The notes beneath the pieces were generated by a model, which was not told the origin of the DNA, searched no databases, and saw only the letters and a list, made by a program, of their open reading frames with translations. The translations under genes and the position numbers were made by a program. A stretch of DNA of 56,863 nt from Deltaproteobacteria bacterium (GTDB taxonomy: Bacteria; Desulfobacterota; Desulfarculia; Adiutricales; Adiutricaceae). Positions within the stretch are counted from its first letter, which is position 1; each line of letters starts with the position of its first letter. Where the stretch lies: assembly GCA_031263485.1 (NCBI GenBank), contig JAISFS010000049.1, forward strand, positions 1 through 56,863, given 5' to 3'. Of this stretch, positions 18,552 through 27,353 are shown piece after piece.

Positions 18552-20582
18552 TCACGAGGATCCGGAACCGGCTCCGGACGAAAGCGGCCCGGGACGCGGA
18601 TCCTTGCGCCAATCCTTGTCAGTTACTTCACGGAAGTCGATACGCACGCCGGTCCTGTCAACTATGGAAATGGCTACGGCATACACGTTAAAATCCTGCC
18701 AAAGATATTTGACGGCATATTTTTTGTTGAAGATCTGGTTGAAAGCCGACTGAATTCCTGCATCGTGACACTTTTGTATCTGGATATTCAACTGAGATGT
18801 TCCGATAATTTTACGCAACCCGGTGTTTGAGCGTTTCCCGATGCCATTTGAGCTCTGTTGGGAGATCTGGTTAACGGGTGGATCCATAACCACGTGCGCG
18901 GACGGTTCCGTAGCAGAGTCGGCAGCTCCGTTGTCCAAAGGATTCGATTTCGATTCGCCTTTCTGTGCTGCAATCAGCCCCCTAGTCTTGTTGTATTTGA
19001 CTTCTATGACGAGAACGGGATTCGCGCATAATTTTATGGAAAAATCAGCCCTGCCATCGCCCGTACTCGGTTCCTCCAGCAGTTCACCGTCCACGAATTT
19101 TAGGGCTCGGGACAATTCATGTTGGAAAAAGCGTTCTTCCGTCTGAATATGTTCCCCGGGGAATCCTGAGAGTATCGAAGAGAAGATACTGGAGGCCGAA
19201 TCGACATCCAGAATGGAAAAAGAGGCTCCAAACTTTTCATATAGTCTGATGATAGCGGTAGCCGCATCTTTAGACAAGCTGGCACCAGGATACAGCCTGC
19301 CGATCAGGTGATCCTCAGCGAAGGAAATCTTAACTTCCTTGTTCGGGATGGTAAGGTGGTAGTTGATAATCCCTTCGACGTCGCGGGAACTGTCGATTCT
19401 GCTTACGCTTAAATACCCCGTCATCAACAGGGCTGTGGGAGCTGATATTTTTACTATATCTTCATCAGAGACGATGTCTTCACTTACGGTATTTTTGGCA
19501 TAAATTTTGAAGTAATCAACATTTTGAATATCCAACTGCCGAAGAAATCCAGGTGCTCCGGTGCGATACCAATAGCGTGCAAAGCGATTTTCAGAAAAGA
19601 ATTGCAATACTGAATAAGGGTTGAGAACCTCATTTTCCCCGTCCCAGCTGTAGCCGTCATACCATTCCTTGAGATCTGCGAAAAGCTCGTCTGCGGATGA
19701 ATACGACTTCATGCCTGGCATGGATTTTCTCGAGTTAAACGCCTCAACTAGATATTTCTTCAGCGTCGAATTGATTTCATCTACAGTAAAGCCGCAAATC
19801 TGCGCGTAGGAAGGTCTGAAAGTGATATCTTGAAGGATATTCATGCCTGAATCGGCAAACAGCTCCTTGAATCTGGTGATCCCCGTGACCATTAAAAAAT
19901 CCAGCCGTCCTTTATCGATGGCAGTTTTAAGAGCCGTATAGAATGCGGAAAGGGTGCTTTGAACCGATTTCAGTTTTTTTTGATTGTTGAAATTGGCTAT
20001 CAAGGGAAAGTCAGACTCATCGATGAGCACAGAGACTTTCTTTTGGTCTGCATATGCCGCAACCCCGCTGATGGCCACCGGGTCGCCGTTGCTCCTCAGT
20101 TGGATGTCACCGTAAGAGTCATAAAGGTCGTCGATCAGCTCTGTGATGGCGTCCCGGCTGTTAGATGATGTCAAGCTTACGCCTAGTTGTTTAGCTGTTG
20201 AACGCAGACCAGCAACGAGGCTTTCGTCAAAGCTTTTGTCGCTATTGTCGCCTACCGCAAAATTCAGCCTGATAACGTGCCTTTTTTTCCAAATAAAATT
20301 AGCATTGTGGCTGCCGATGTCCAATCCCTGGAGAAGATCCTCCCTCCCCTGAAGAATCGACTCGATCGTGCTGATTAGAAGGGTTTTGCCGAACCTTCGA
20401 GGCCTGGAAAGAAAGATCGCCTTGCGGGACGTGTCAGAAAGCAGATTACGGATAATGGCTGTTTTGTCCACATAAACACAACCATCGGCGCGCAAGTCCG
20501 GAAAGTATCCGTGAGTGAGCGGCAACGGGGGCAACAGGCCTTCGCTGTTCGATTTATCTGGTTTGGAAAATTTTCCGTCCAC
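18552..20582 (-). CDS. AAA-ATPase_like / PD-(D/E)XK nuclease-family protein
   Basis: A 676-residue protein of the widespread family that joins an AAA-ATPase_like domain to a PD-(D/E)XK nuclease-like domain. Near the N-terminus it has the family hallmark GYFPDLRADGCVYVDKT, then Walker A SRPRRFGKTLL and a Walker B strand VSVLIDESDFPL. The middle contains the FYTALK, MVTGITRFKE and WYDGYSWDG motifs. The C-terminal nuclease-like part has GRADFSIK followed by LVIEVKYNK, keeping the D...E-x-K core. The frame extends to a TTG at 20702, but GTG 20582 sits 7 nt behind AGGAG and is preferred. GC content is clearly below the host average, a sign of transfer. Members are often multicopy; their function is unproven. 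A second, broken member lies at 45234-47176. Confidence 0.88.
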   Translation of the reverse strand: MDGKFSKPDKSNSEGLLPPLPLTHGYFPDLRADGCVYVDKTAIIRNLLSDTSRKAIFLSRPRRFGKTLLISTIESILQGREDLLQGLDIGSHNANFIWKKRHVIRLNFAVGDNSDKSFDESLVAGLRSTAKQLGVSLTSSNSRDAITELIDDLYDSYGDIQLRSNGDPVAISGVAAYADQKKVSVLIDESDFPLIANFNNQKKLKSVQSTLSAFYTALKTAIDKGRLDFLMVTGITRFKELFADSGMNILQDITFRPSYAQICGFTVDEINSTLKKYLVEAFNSRKSMPGMKSYSSADELFADLKEWYDGYSWDGENEVLNPYSVLQFFSENRFARYWYRTGAPGFLRQLDIQNVDYFKIYAKNTVSEDIVSDEDIVKISAPTALLMTGYLSVSRIDSSRDVEGIINYHLTIPNKEVKISFAEDHLIGRLYPGASLSKDAATAIIRLYEKFGASFSILDVDSASSIFSSILSGFPGEHIQTEERFFQHELSRALKFVDGELLEEPSTGDGRADFSIKLCANPVLVIEVKYNKTRGLIAAQKGESKSNPLDNGAADSATEPSAHVVMDPPVNQISQQSSNGIGKRSNTGLRKIIGTSQLNIQIQKCHDAGIQSAFNQIFNKKYAVKYLWQDFNVYAVAISIVDRTGVRIDFREVTDKDWRKDPRPGPLSSGAGSGSS

Positions 20583-20737
20583 GTCAATACTCCTTGAGAC
20601 GGCCTGATGCAAGACTGACCCACAAGTTTCAGGACTTCTCCTCAACTCGATTTTCAAGGAAACGCTTAGGAGAATATCCAAAGATTGGGATACCGATGTC
20701 AACGACTTAAGACAGAAAACGACAGCTTCTCATGAAT

Positions 20738-20765
20738 TATCATTAATGACATCAAATTAATGATA
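20738..20765. promoter_or_regulatory. Perfect 10-bp inverted repeat upstream of the ATPase/nuclease gene
   Basis: TATCATTAAT (20738-20747) and ATTAATGATA (20756-20765) are perfect inverted copies, 8 nt apart. Each arm contains the palindrome ATTAAT. No T-run follows and the site lies upstream of the gene, so an operator is more likely than a terminator. Confidence 0.55.
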
Positions 20766-22229
20766 TCAGCAACTTGCCAGACGGGGCCTCGCTTGATTTG
20801 GACTTTGTGACCGGATACAGGAAACCCCAGTTCCGGGTTTAGTGGATATTTCGATGCGAAATATAAGATGCCGATACCAAAACGATCCGGACATACCTTA
20901 AAACACGAATCCGGAATGCATTGCCAGCACCTGGCTTCGGCGATAAAGCCGCCTTAAGCTTACCTGAGCTTCAGAAAGTTTACCATAAGGCATTTCAGAT
21001 GTCAATCTCTGATTTCCTACTCTCCAATCTCGTTCACCGAACGTGCAGAGGCTACACATCTTATGTATGACACGACGATAATGGTTTAGAAGTCACAGTT
21101 ACCGATTGGCGCTATTCCTCAGCTTGTATCCTGCCGAAACTTCAATCAAAACACGCATAGTATTTGCGCCTGACGGCGTGCGGCATGCGGCATGCGGCAT
21201 GCGGCAGGCGTAAAGCGGACTGCCGGTCCAGATCGACCGGAGCAAAGGATATACATATGAACCGCATCTGTTCAATGACAATCCCATATTCGCAATACTT
21301 TCATACAGTCAAGATACTCACCGCAACTGCACGTATCCGTTCGCGAAAGAATCCCGCCATTCATCCGATACCTGGCCCAAGACCAGCTCCCCTGTCTCCA
21401 TAGCCTGGCCGCCCCTTGCGCCGGGACGACCTCACTCGGTCACCATGCCCGCCGATCCTCGATGCCGCTCCTCGTTTCCTATGCAACCTGCCCAAACATG
21501 AACGTGAACCCTATAGCCTCATGCCCACATATCCATGGATACCTATTGATTTCCTCGATAACGGAAAATATCTTGAAGAAAAACTTTTTTAAGGATTTAA
21601 CTGTCATTACACATTTATTTCAGCGACCATCATCGTATCCGACAATCTAGATTGTTAACATTTTAATATCAACACTGATAATCATTAATTTTTCATCGGA
21701 TTTCGTTCTTTGAATCCGTGAAGCACCAGAGCCCATGAACCGTCCTGGTTCCCCGGCACTTATGACTACTGATCACCATAAGACTACCTACACGATCAAC
21801 TGAACCTTCACTGCCGATCGGTTCCCTCCGTGGCGAAACATAACAGCGGTACGCCTCATCTTCTCAATCCAACTCACCTGCTCCTGACAGATAATCATGC
21901 CCGTTCCTCTTGCAGGCACCCGCTTCCGAACTGAACGCTACGGAACAACGCGTCCTAAAGAAACATATAGAGCTCTGACATGCCCAGAACATGATCAATT
22001 CATACGTCATATTGCACAATCAAAATTGATGCTCAACGTACGGAATATCCGCGTGCGGCTCGCTTATCTGCAAAATCACGGCATATGATTCTAAAATTCA
22101 CCATTTGTCGGCATCCCATAACTGACAAGTTTATGAAACTTCAAGACGCGGGACGAACCGCCATCCGCAAGGACATCAAATCGTAAGAATACCGCTCTCG
22201 AACAACGTACCCGAGACAAATGGTAAACC
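20766..22229. other. Gene-free, AT-richer stretch
   Basis: No recognisable gene. It holds a short 7-bp repeat (21180-21207) and a 6-bp inverted repeat AAGTTTATGAAACTT (22127-22141), about 90 nt before the decayed third A gene. GC content is lower than that of the neighbouring operons. Confidence 0.45.
21180..21207. repeat. Short 7-bp tandem repeat (TGCGGCA)
   Basis: Four consecutive TGCGGCA units. No gene is associated. Confidence 0.7.
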
Positions 22230-24030
22230 ATGACTTTCGGGTATATTGACCAGAAAGCGGCTCTACAGGACTTCAGTGACGTCGACTTCAGTTGGTCGGA
22301 AAGCGTCGCGCACTGCCATGACGCCACCGCCACGACATCCCCCTGCTTCACCCAAAAGTCCGTGAGGCCCTTGCCGACGAACTCGAGTAGGCAAAGGCCT
22401 GCCAGCCTGGTAAACCGGCAAGACTGAAGCCGCTTGTGGGCGCGACCGGCTCCGGCAAGACCCATCTCCTGAACCTCCTGCTTCCCATGACCGAAAGCAA
22501 AGGCGGCTTTTATATCGCCGCGGAACTCACTTCCTCCGGCGACATGCTCTCGCCTATCGCCGCTACGGCCGCAGAATCGCTTCTCACGCCTGCCGTCAAC
22601 GGCCGCAGGCCGCTGGCCACGCTTCTGAACACCATCCTGCGCGAAGCCGCTCGATTGCAAACCGAAGGACGGCGACGCCCCCCGTCTGCCTTTCGCCGGT
22701 ATCGACCGCAGCCTGGCGTCCGCGAAAAGCGGCCTGGAGGAAAGGCACATCCTCTGGAGGCGAACAGGTGCCGGATCGGTTTGGAGACGGTCTTCTCGTT
22801 GGCCTCAAACAGCCAGGAGTGCCGGTCCTACGTCCCGCCCGTCTCACTTCAAGGCACTCCGATGCCGTCCCGGCGGCGGACGCCATCGCGGGGTTTAACT
22901 GGCTCATGTCGCTCGATGGTGGCTTTGCCGTAATCGCCCGGGAATGCTCCGAAGCGCGATGAGGCCCGCAGGCAGATTCCGAACAACTCCAAACGCAGGG
23001 ACCGCGAGTGCAGGCTTGCGAACAGGGTCGCCGCAGGGCTGGCATCGCTCGCCGGCCGCGTGCGCCGGACGCGCTCGGTCCCGCCCTTCACCCGGGAGGA
23101 CTGGGATTTCCTTGACGCCTTCGCCGAGAGAGCCTGGACGCAGTCATTCCTTCTTCCGTCCCTGCTCCTGCCCGTCGTCACCGAGGCGGTACCGGGGCGG
23201 ATAGCCTAACTGCGCATGACCGAGGCGAACGACGGCACCGGATTCGTTCCCCCCGGAAATCCCTGGCATTTTCCCCCAACGTTCTTCATGTTGCTCGGGC
23301 CCGTGTCTCCGGGGAACTCGCTCAAGGCCTGCGCCATATTCGTGGAAACGTGCCTCTCGCGCATCTGGGCCGAAGAATGGGACCCCAGGCTCCGCTTCCG
23401 TCTGACTGGGCCGAAGCAGGTGGATCTGGAGCTGATCGAGGATGCCGACCGGATCTTCGAAGATGCCGCGACCGTGTCCGATCCCCCCGAAGACGGAAGG
23501 GAGGACCGATTTTTCTGGCACGCGACGGCAAGGCCTATGGGCAATGCCTCATAGCCGAGGCGGGACAGGCTTTCAAGAAACAGCGGCTCACGACGGACTC
23601 TTTCGGCGCCGGCCTCTCGAAATACAACACCCATGTAACCTGTATGGTGCAAGCAAGGCCGGGCGGCAACACTTCACGTTGTGCGCAATTCTTTCTCCCT
23701 ACGATGAGGATTACGCAAGTCGCCTAGACGATGCCATCGAAAAATCCCGGATAATGCCCGACGATCCAGAAAACAGGCTTGTCGTTGTCCGCCCCGGCCC
23801 GCCGCCCGACAAAGGGGAACCGCTCTAAGCTTACATACGCCTCGTGGCCGCGGGTGGCAGGCACGCGTGGCCAACAACGCCGATCTCGCCGTCTTTCACG
23901 GATTCGTGGACATTTTGATCAGGCTGCCCAGGGCCTGGTTCCCATGGTCGCAACACCGCCATCCCGCCAGAAAAATCGGATTCCTTCGGTACGACGCGGC
24001 ATGGTTCTTCGAGTCCGCCGCCGACCGGCC
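22230..24030 (+). pseudogene. Decayed third copy of gene A, N-terminal module only
   Basis: Fragments in changing frames follow the A1 module from end to end. MTFGYIDQKAALQDFSDVDF (22230) matches MGHGTVDEKAALAAFCNVNF. ATGSGKTHLL (about 22440) is the Walker A. FNWLMSLDGGFAVIAR (about 22895) is the segment before DQLD, which itself is lost. GFVPPGNPWHFPPTFF (about 23243) matches PPYPSWPFPEAFC, and ENRLVVVRPGPPP (about 23770) matches ERRLVVVRTGPKP. The last trace is AWFFES near 24010, the module end. Several frameshifts and internal stops separate these pieces. No HerA part and no B or C remnant follow. The N-terminus is A-type, not C-type. This shows that the family has been duplicated and lost here more than once. 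Confidence 0.82.
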
Positions 24031-24151
24031 TCGCTTAACGCCTGGCACCAAGCGTGGGCGAATCCCATCCGTTCAGGTCGCCTCGAAACGTGGAAACTTA
24101 CCGTCCATGCCTTCCCTGCCGTTCCTGCCGACACCAGTTTCCGTAGCCGCT

Positions 24152-25927
24152 TCACTCGACGGTCACGTTGATCCTGTCCTTCGAGACGTTAACATAGCCA
24201 TATCTTGCCAGAATGTCCATGACCCTCTCCAGCTGATCCCCCGAGATGCCGGAACACAGGCTGTTCCGGAGGTAGGCCACGAACTTGTCCGGGTTCTTGG
24301 GCATGTTGTGGTCGGAGTGGGCCAGAAACAGGAGCCTCATGTTGGCTGCCACCTCGGAATCTGAAGCCTCTTCTATGGGCATCTCGGCGAACAGCATCCG
24401 GAAGCTCAAAAGTTTCCGGGAAGAGTAGCTCCTGCCCGCGCCCTGCGCGGTCACCCCGTATTTTTTTAGATCCCGCCTGGCCTTGCGGCTCAGCGGGGCG
24501 CCCTGACCGGAGGAGGTCTTGGCCCGGACTTTCCGGCGCTCATCCTCCGCTTCCGTCTCGCGGCGCTCGCGCTCCGCCGCGGCTTCGGGAAAGAGCCGCC
24601 GTTCCGTCTCCTTCAGCTCCTCTAGCTTGCGGAGGACCTCGGGATTGCTGCGGGTGAGCACCCGCCGCACACGCTTGGGAGGCCTGGCGGGGGTCTTGTG
24701 CTGGTACTTGCCCTTTTTGGGCTTGGGGGCGGCAGAGTCCCCGGCGGCACGACCGTTATCGGCCTCCACCTTGTCCGCGTCCGGGGCCGCATACCCGGAG
24801 ATCCCGGCCGCTGGCCCGCTCTCGCCTTTGAGCTGCGCTATCTCCACCGTCCTCGGCGGCCGGGGACCTCTCCGCCTACCCGCGTCCCTGGAGTCCCCGG
24901 ATGCGCCTTCACCGCCGCCAGAGCCGCCGGCGGCATCCGCCGGTCCGGACGCGCCGCCTCCCTCGTCTGACGGCGCTTCCGTAAGCCGTGAACCGCCGCG
25001 GGACCCGGTTCTTGCGACCGGATCGGAAAACGAATCGTTGTCCGGCAACGGTTCGATTTTCCCTTCAGTCGAGCCAGGCTTAGCGGGACTTTCCCCGTCC
25101 GCCCCGGCCCCTCCGGACGGCTCAGGCTCTTCCCGCGCCACAGCTCTTGCCTCGCGCTTGCCCCCTGGCCTTCTTACTACCGTTGGGGTTGCGGCATGCG
25201 CTAATGAGGATCCGGATGCCGATCCTGATCCTGATCCGGATCCCGATCCCGATCCGGATGCCGAGCCTGATCCGGATGCCGAGCCTGATCCGGATGTCGA
25301 TCCGGTTCCGGATGCCAGTGCTGATGCGGTTCCAGATACTGATGTTGCCGCTGACGCGGTCTCGATGGTGCCTGAACCGATGCCTGCGCCCGCCGTGTCG
25401 GCCTCGAGAGCCTCGGTGTTCGAATTTTCCCCAGAACCAGGCGACATCGGACAGGTCGATGACGCCTCGAATCCCCCTGAATCCGTCTGGACGTTTCCGG
25501 TTGATTCGCGTTTCGCGGAGATGGCCTTCCGTCTTGACGCCATGTCCCGCAACGGTTTCTGCGCCGTATCCGGCGTACCGGACAAAGATCCGACCGAAAC
25601 GCCGCCTGGGACCAACGAGGTGCCTGCCGCGCGGTCCGAATTTCCGGAACGCGTTTCCTCGACTCCGGAGGCCGACTTAAGGCCGACCGGTCCGATCTCT
25701 CCCTTGACCCCTGCCCCGCCGTCCTCAGGCGCGGCGCCGCCAGTTGCGGCGTCGCGCCCGACAGGGACCGTCACGGGGGGGGTCCGTTTTTTCCCGCGGG
25801 GGGGCGGCGCATCCATATCTTTTTTACGGGGAACTGTTGTGGGGGACTGGTATGATCCGGTGTTTTCGCCTCTGCCCGCCTTGGGGCTCTCGACCGCAAA
25901 ACGCGGCAACGCCTCCGCCATGCGCAT
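24152..25927 (-). CDS. Ser/Gly-repeat protein with a small conserved-looking C-terminal domain
   Basis: A 591-residue frame. The first about 400 residues are low-complexity: Pro/Gly/Ser/Ala-rich, with a pure Ser-Gly-Ala stretch (about 210-245) encoded by GATCCG-type 6-bp repeats (25205-25320). A charged helical segment follows (about 420-480, ELKETERRLFPEAAAERE), then a compact, non-repetitive C-terminal domain of about 100 residues (KARRDLKKYGVT to INVTVE). Its end, QLERVMDILARYGYVNVS, looks like a winged helix. No signal peptide. The family is not recognised. It runs convergent to the decayed third A copy, 120 bp away. The start is uncertain: no ribosome site is seen at 25927, and an internal Met at MDAPPPRGKK is possible. 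The opposite strand is also open but encodes only Asp-Pro repeats. Confidence 0.6.
   Translation of the reverse strand: MRMAEALPRFAVESPKAGRGENTGSYQSPTTVPRKKDMDAPPPRGKKRTPPVTVPVGRDAATGGAAPEDGGAGVKGEIGPVGLKSASGVEETRSGNSDRAAGTSLVPGGVSVGSLSGTPDTAQKPLRDMASRRKAISAKRESTGNVQTDSGGFEASSTCPMSPGSGENSNTEALEADTAGAGIGSGTIETASAATSVSGTASALASGTGSTSGSGSASGSGSASGSGSGSGSGSGSASGSSLAHAATPTVVRRPGGKREARAVAREEPEPSGGAGADGESPAKPGSTEGKIEPLPDNDSFSDPVARTGSRGGSRLTEAPSDEGGGASGPADAAGGSGGGEGASGDSRDAGRRRGPRPPRTVEIAQLKGESGPAAGISGYAAPDADKVEADNGRAAGDSAAPKPKKGKYQHKTPARPPKRVRRVLTRSNPEVLRKLEELKETERRLFPEAAAERERRETEAEDERRKVRAKTSSGQGAPLSRKARRDLKKYGVTAQGAGRSYSSRKLLSFRMLFAEMPIEEASDSEVAANMRLLFLAHSDHNMPKNPDKFVAYLRNSLCSGISGDQLERVMDILARYGYVNVSKDRINVTVE
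25205..25320 (-). repeat. 6-bp microsatellite-like tract encoding Ser-Gly repeats
   Basis: Repeated GATCCG/GATGCC hexamers encode alternating Ser-Gly/Ser-Ala on the minus strand. Slippage by whole units would change linker length without breaking the frame. Confidence 0.75.
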
Positions 25928-26306
25928 GGTGCGCTACGACCTGGCCGGGGCTCGCTCATGACGCAAGAAAACGGCGTGAGAAAAACTGACGGGAAATCCC
26001 GGAAACTGGGCCCGACGCTCTATACGGTCGGAGTCGCCTGTCGGGTCTTTCCGGGATGAGAACCTTGAGACTCGCGTCGGCCTGCCGAAAAAAAAACGCT
26101 TCACTCCGTGACGGCAATTCAGAGGACGCAACCGATGCGCCTTAGAACGGCGAAAAAATGCCTACCAAAGTGCCCGGGAACCGACTTGAGGGGGACGGCG
26201 CCTCGGCGCACGGGCGACACGGGGAATCTCGGTTCGGCGCGGCTTCTGGGTGCCCGCCCCGGGGAAGGTTCCCGCCGCCTGAGCGCCTATGCCTGCCGGA
26301 CGTCCT
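25928..26306. other. Gene-free stretch before the 26-bp repeat array
   Basis: No supported gene or promoter. The small GC-rich frames on both strands lack ribosome sites and family features. Confidence 0.45.
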
Positions 26307-26468
26307 TACTGCGCGTTCAGGCATGGAGTCCTTAATGCGCGTTCAGGCATGACGTCCGTAACCGTACAGCGCGTTTCGTCATGGAGTCGTTACGGCGCGT
26401 TCCGGCAAGACCTCCGTACAACGCGTTCCGGCAGGCCGTCCTTGCGGCGCGTTCCGGCCCGACATCGT
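26307..26468. repeat. Array of six imperfect 26-bp tandem repeats
   Basis: Units follow the pattern TACNGCGCGTTCNGGCATGG plus AGTCCT-like ends, at 26307, 26333, 26365, 26391, 26417 and 26443. A 6-bp insertion (26359-26364) separates the second and third. There are no spacers, so this is not CRISPR. It ends 54 bp from the 3' end of the flavodoxin/ferredoxin gene. Confidence 0.8.
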
Positions 26469-26521
26469 GATTCGCGCGATCCGGGGCGACCGGTACCCGG
26501 CGGCGCGCGGGGGAAAGCCCT

Positions 26522-27343
26522 TCAGCCCAGGTACTCGGGCAGGTTGGGGGGGAGATAGACCTGCGGCTGCTTGGCCTCGGAGTTGTTCGCGACCATCACG
26601 GCCACGTCGTCCATGAAGTCCTCGTCGCCGAAGTACCTGGCCTTGTGGGGGCAGAGCTTGATGCAGGCGGCGCAGCCGATGCACTTGTCCAGGTCGATCT
26701 TCTTGGGATCGCCGCCGACGAACGCCCCCACCGGGCAGGAGTGGATGCAGAGCCGACAGGCCTCGCAGCTGCGGGGCTTGAGCATGAAGCTCAGGGCCTG
26801 CCTGGGCTCCTGGGGCCGGTATTCGACGGACGGGGGGCCCTTGGCCACGACGTCGCGGTGGATGACGGAGTTGCCGAACAGGGTCTGGCGGATGCCGACC
26901 CCGAAGACCCGGGCCCGCTCGCGGTCGGCGTCGTCCGGGCGGTTGCGCCCCAGGACGCTCGAATAGGAGTGCTCGCCCACGAAGGCTCCCGCCGCCTTGA
27001 TCTCGAAGTCCCGGGCGGCGCAGAGGTCGTAGAGCTCGACCAGCGCGTCCCCGGGCCCGACGTTCCCGAAGACGACCACGGCCGCCGCTGGGCGCTTGCC
27101 CCGAGGCAGTTGCGTGAAGACGTCCTTGGCCAGCGGCGGGAGCCTCCCCCCGTAGACGGGGAAGGCCAGGAGGATGAACTCGGCGTCCTCCAGGGCTATC
27201 TTCTTCTCGCGGTCGGCGGGAAGGGTCTGGTCGAACTCCCGGGGGTTGATGGCCAGCCCCTGGGCGATGCTCTTCGCCACGGTCCTTGTCGCCCCGGTGG
27301 GGCTGAAGTAGACCAGCGCGTTGCGGATAACCTGATGAGCCAT
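26522..27343 (-). CDS. Flavodoxin / 4Fe-4S ferredoxin fusion protein (EFR1-type)
   Basis: A 273-residue protein. The N-terminal flavodoxin-like domain (YFSPTGATRTVAKSIAQGL, residues 12-30) carries the FMN phosphate-binding loop and a VYGGRLP loop near 65. The C-terminal third holds two 4Fe-4S motifs, CEACRLCIHSCP and CIGCAACIKLCP. This is the layout of EFR1-family ferredoxins, cytoplasmic electron carriers common in anaerobes. It lies 10 bp behind glgB on the same strand and is probably co-transcribed with it. That link is unusual because branching enzyme needs no redox partner. The exact electron donor and acceptor cannot be inferred. Confidence 0.9.
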   Translation of the reverse strand: MAHQVIRNALVYFSPTGATRTVAKSIAQGLAINPREFDQTLPADREKKIALEDAEFILLAFPVYGGRLPPLAKDVFTQLPRGKRPAAAVVVFGNVGPGDALVELYDLCAARDFEIKAAGAFVGEHSYSSVLGRNRPDDADRERARVFGVGIRQTLFGNSVIHRDVVAKGPPSVEYRPQEPRQALSFMLKPRSCEACRLCIHSCPVGAFVGGDPKKIDLDKCIGCAACIKLCPHKARYFGDEDFMDDVAVMVANNSEAKQPQVYLPPNLPEYLG

Positions 27344-27353
27344 TCCGGGAGCC

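Noticed and set aside
24519-25961. 480-codon plus-strand frame with Asp-Pro repeats
   Set aside because: It is the antisense reading of the hexamer repeat; the minus frame has a non-repetitive C-terminal domain and is preferred, though not certain.
26307-26468. Possible CRISPR array
   Set aside because: Units are contiguous and imperfect, without unique spacers, and no cas gene is present.
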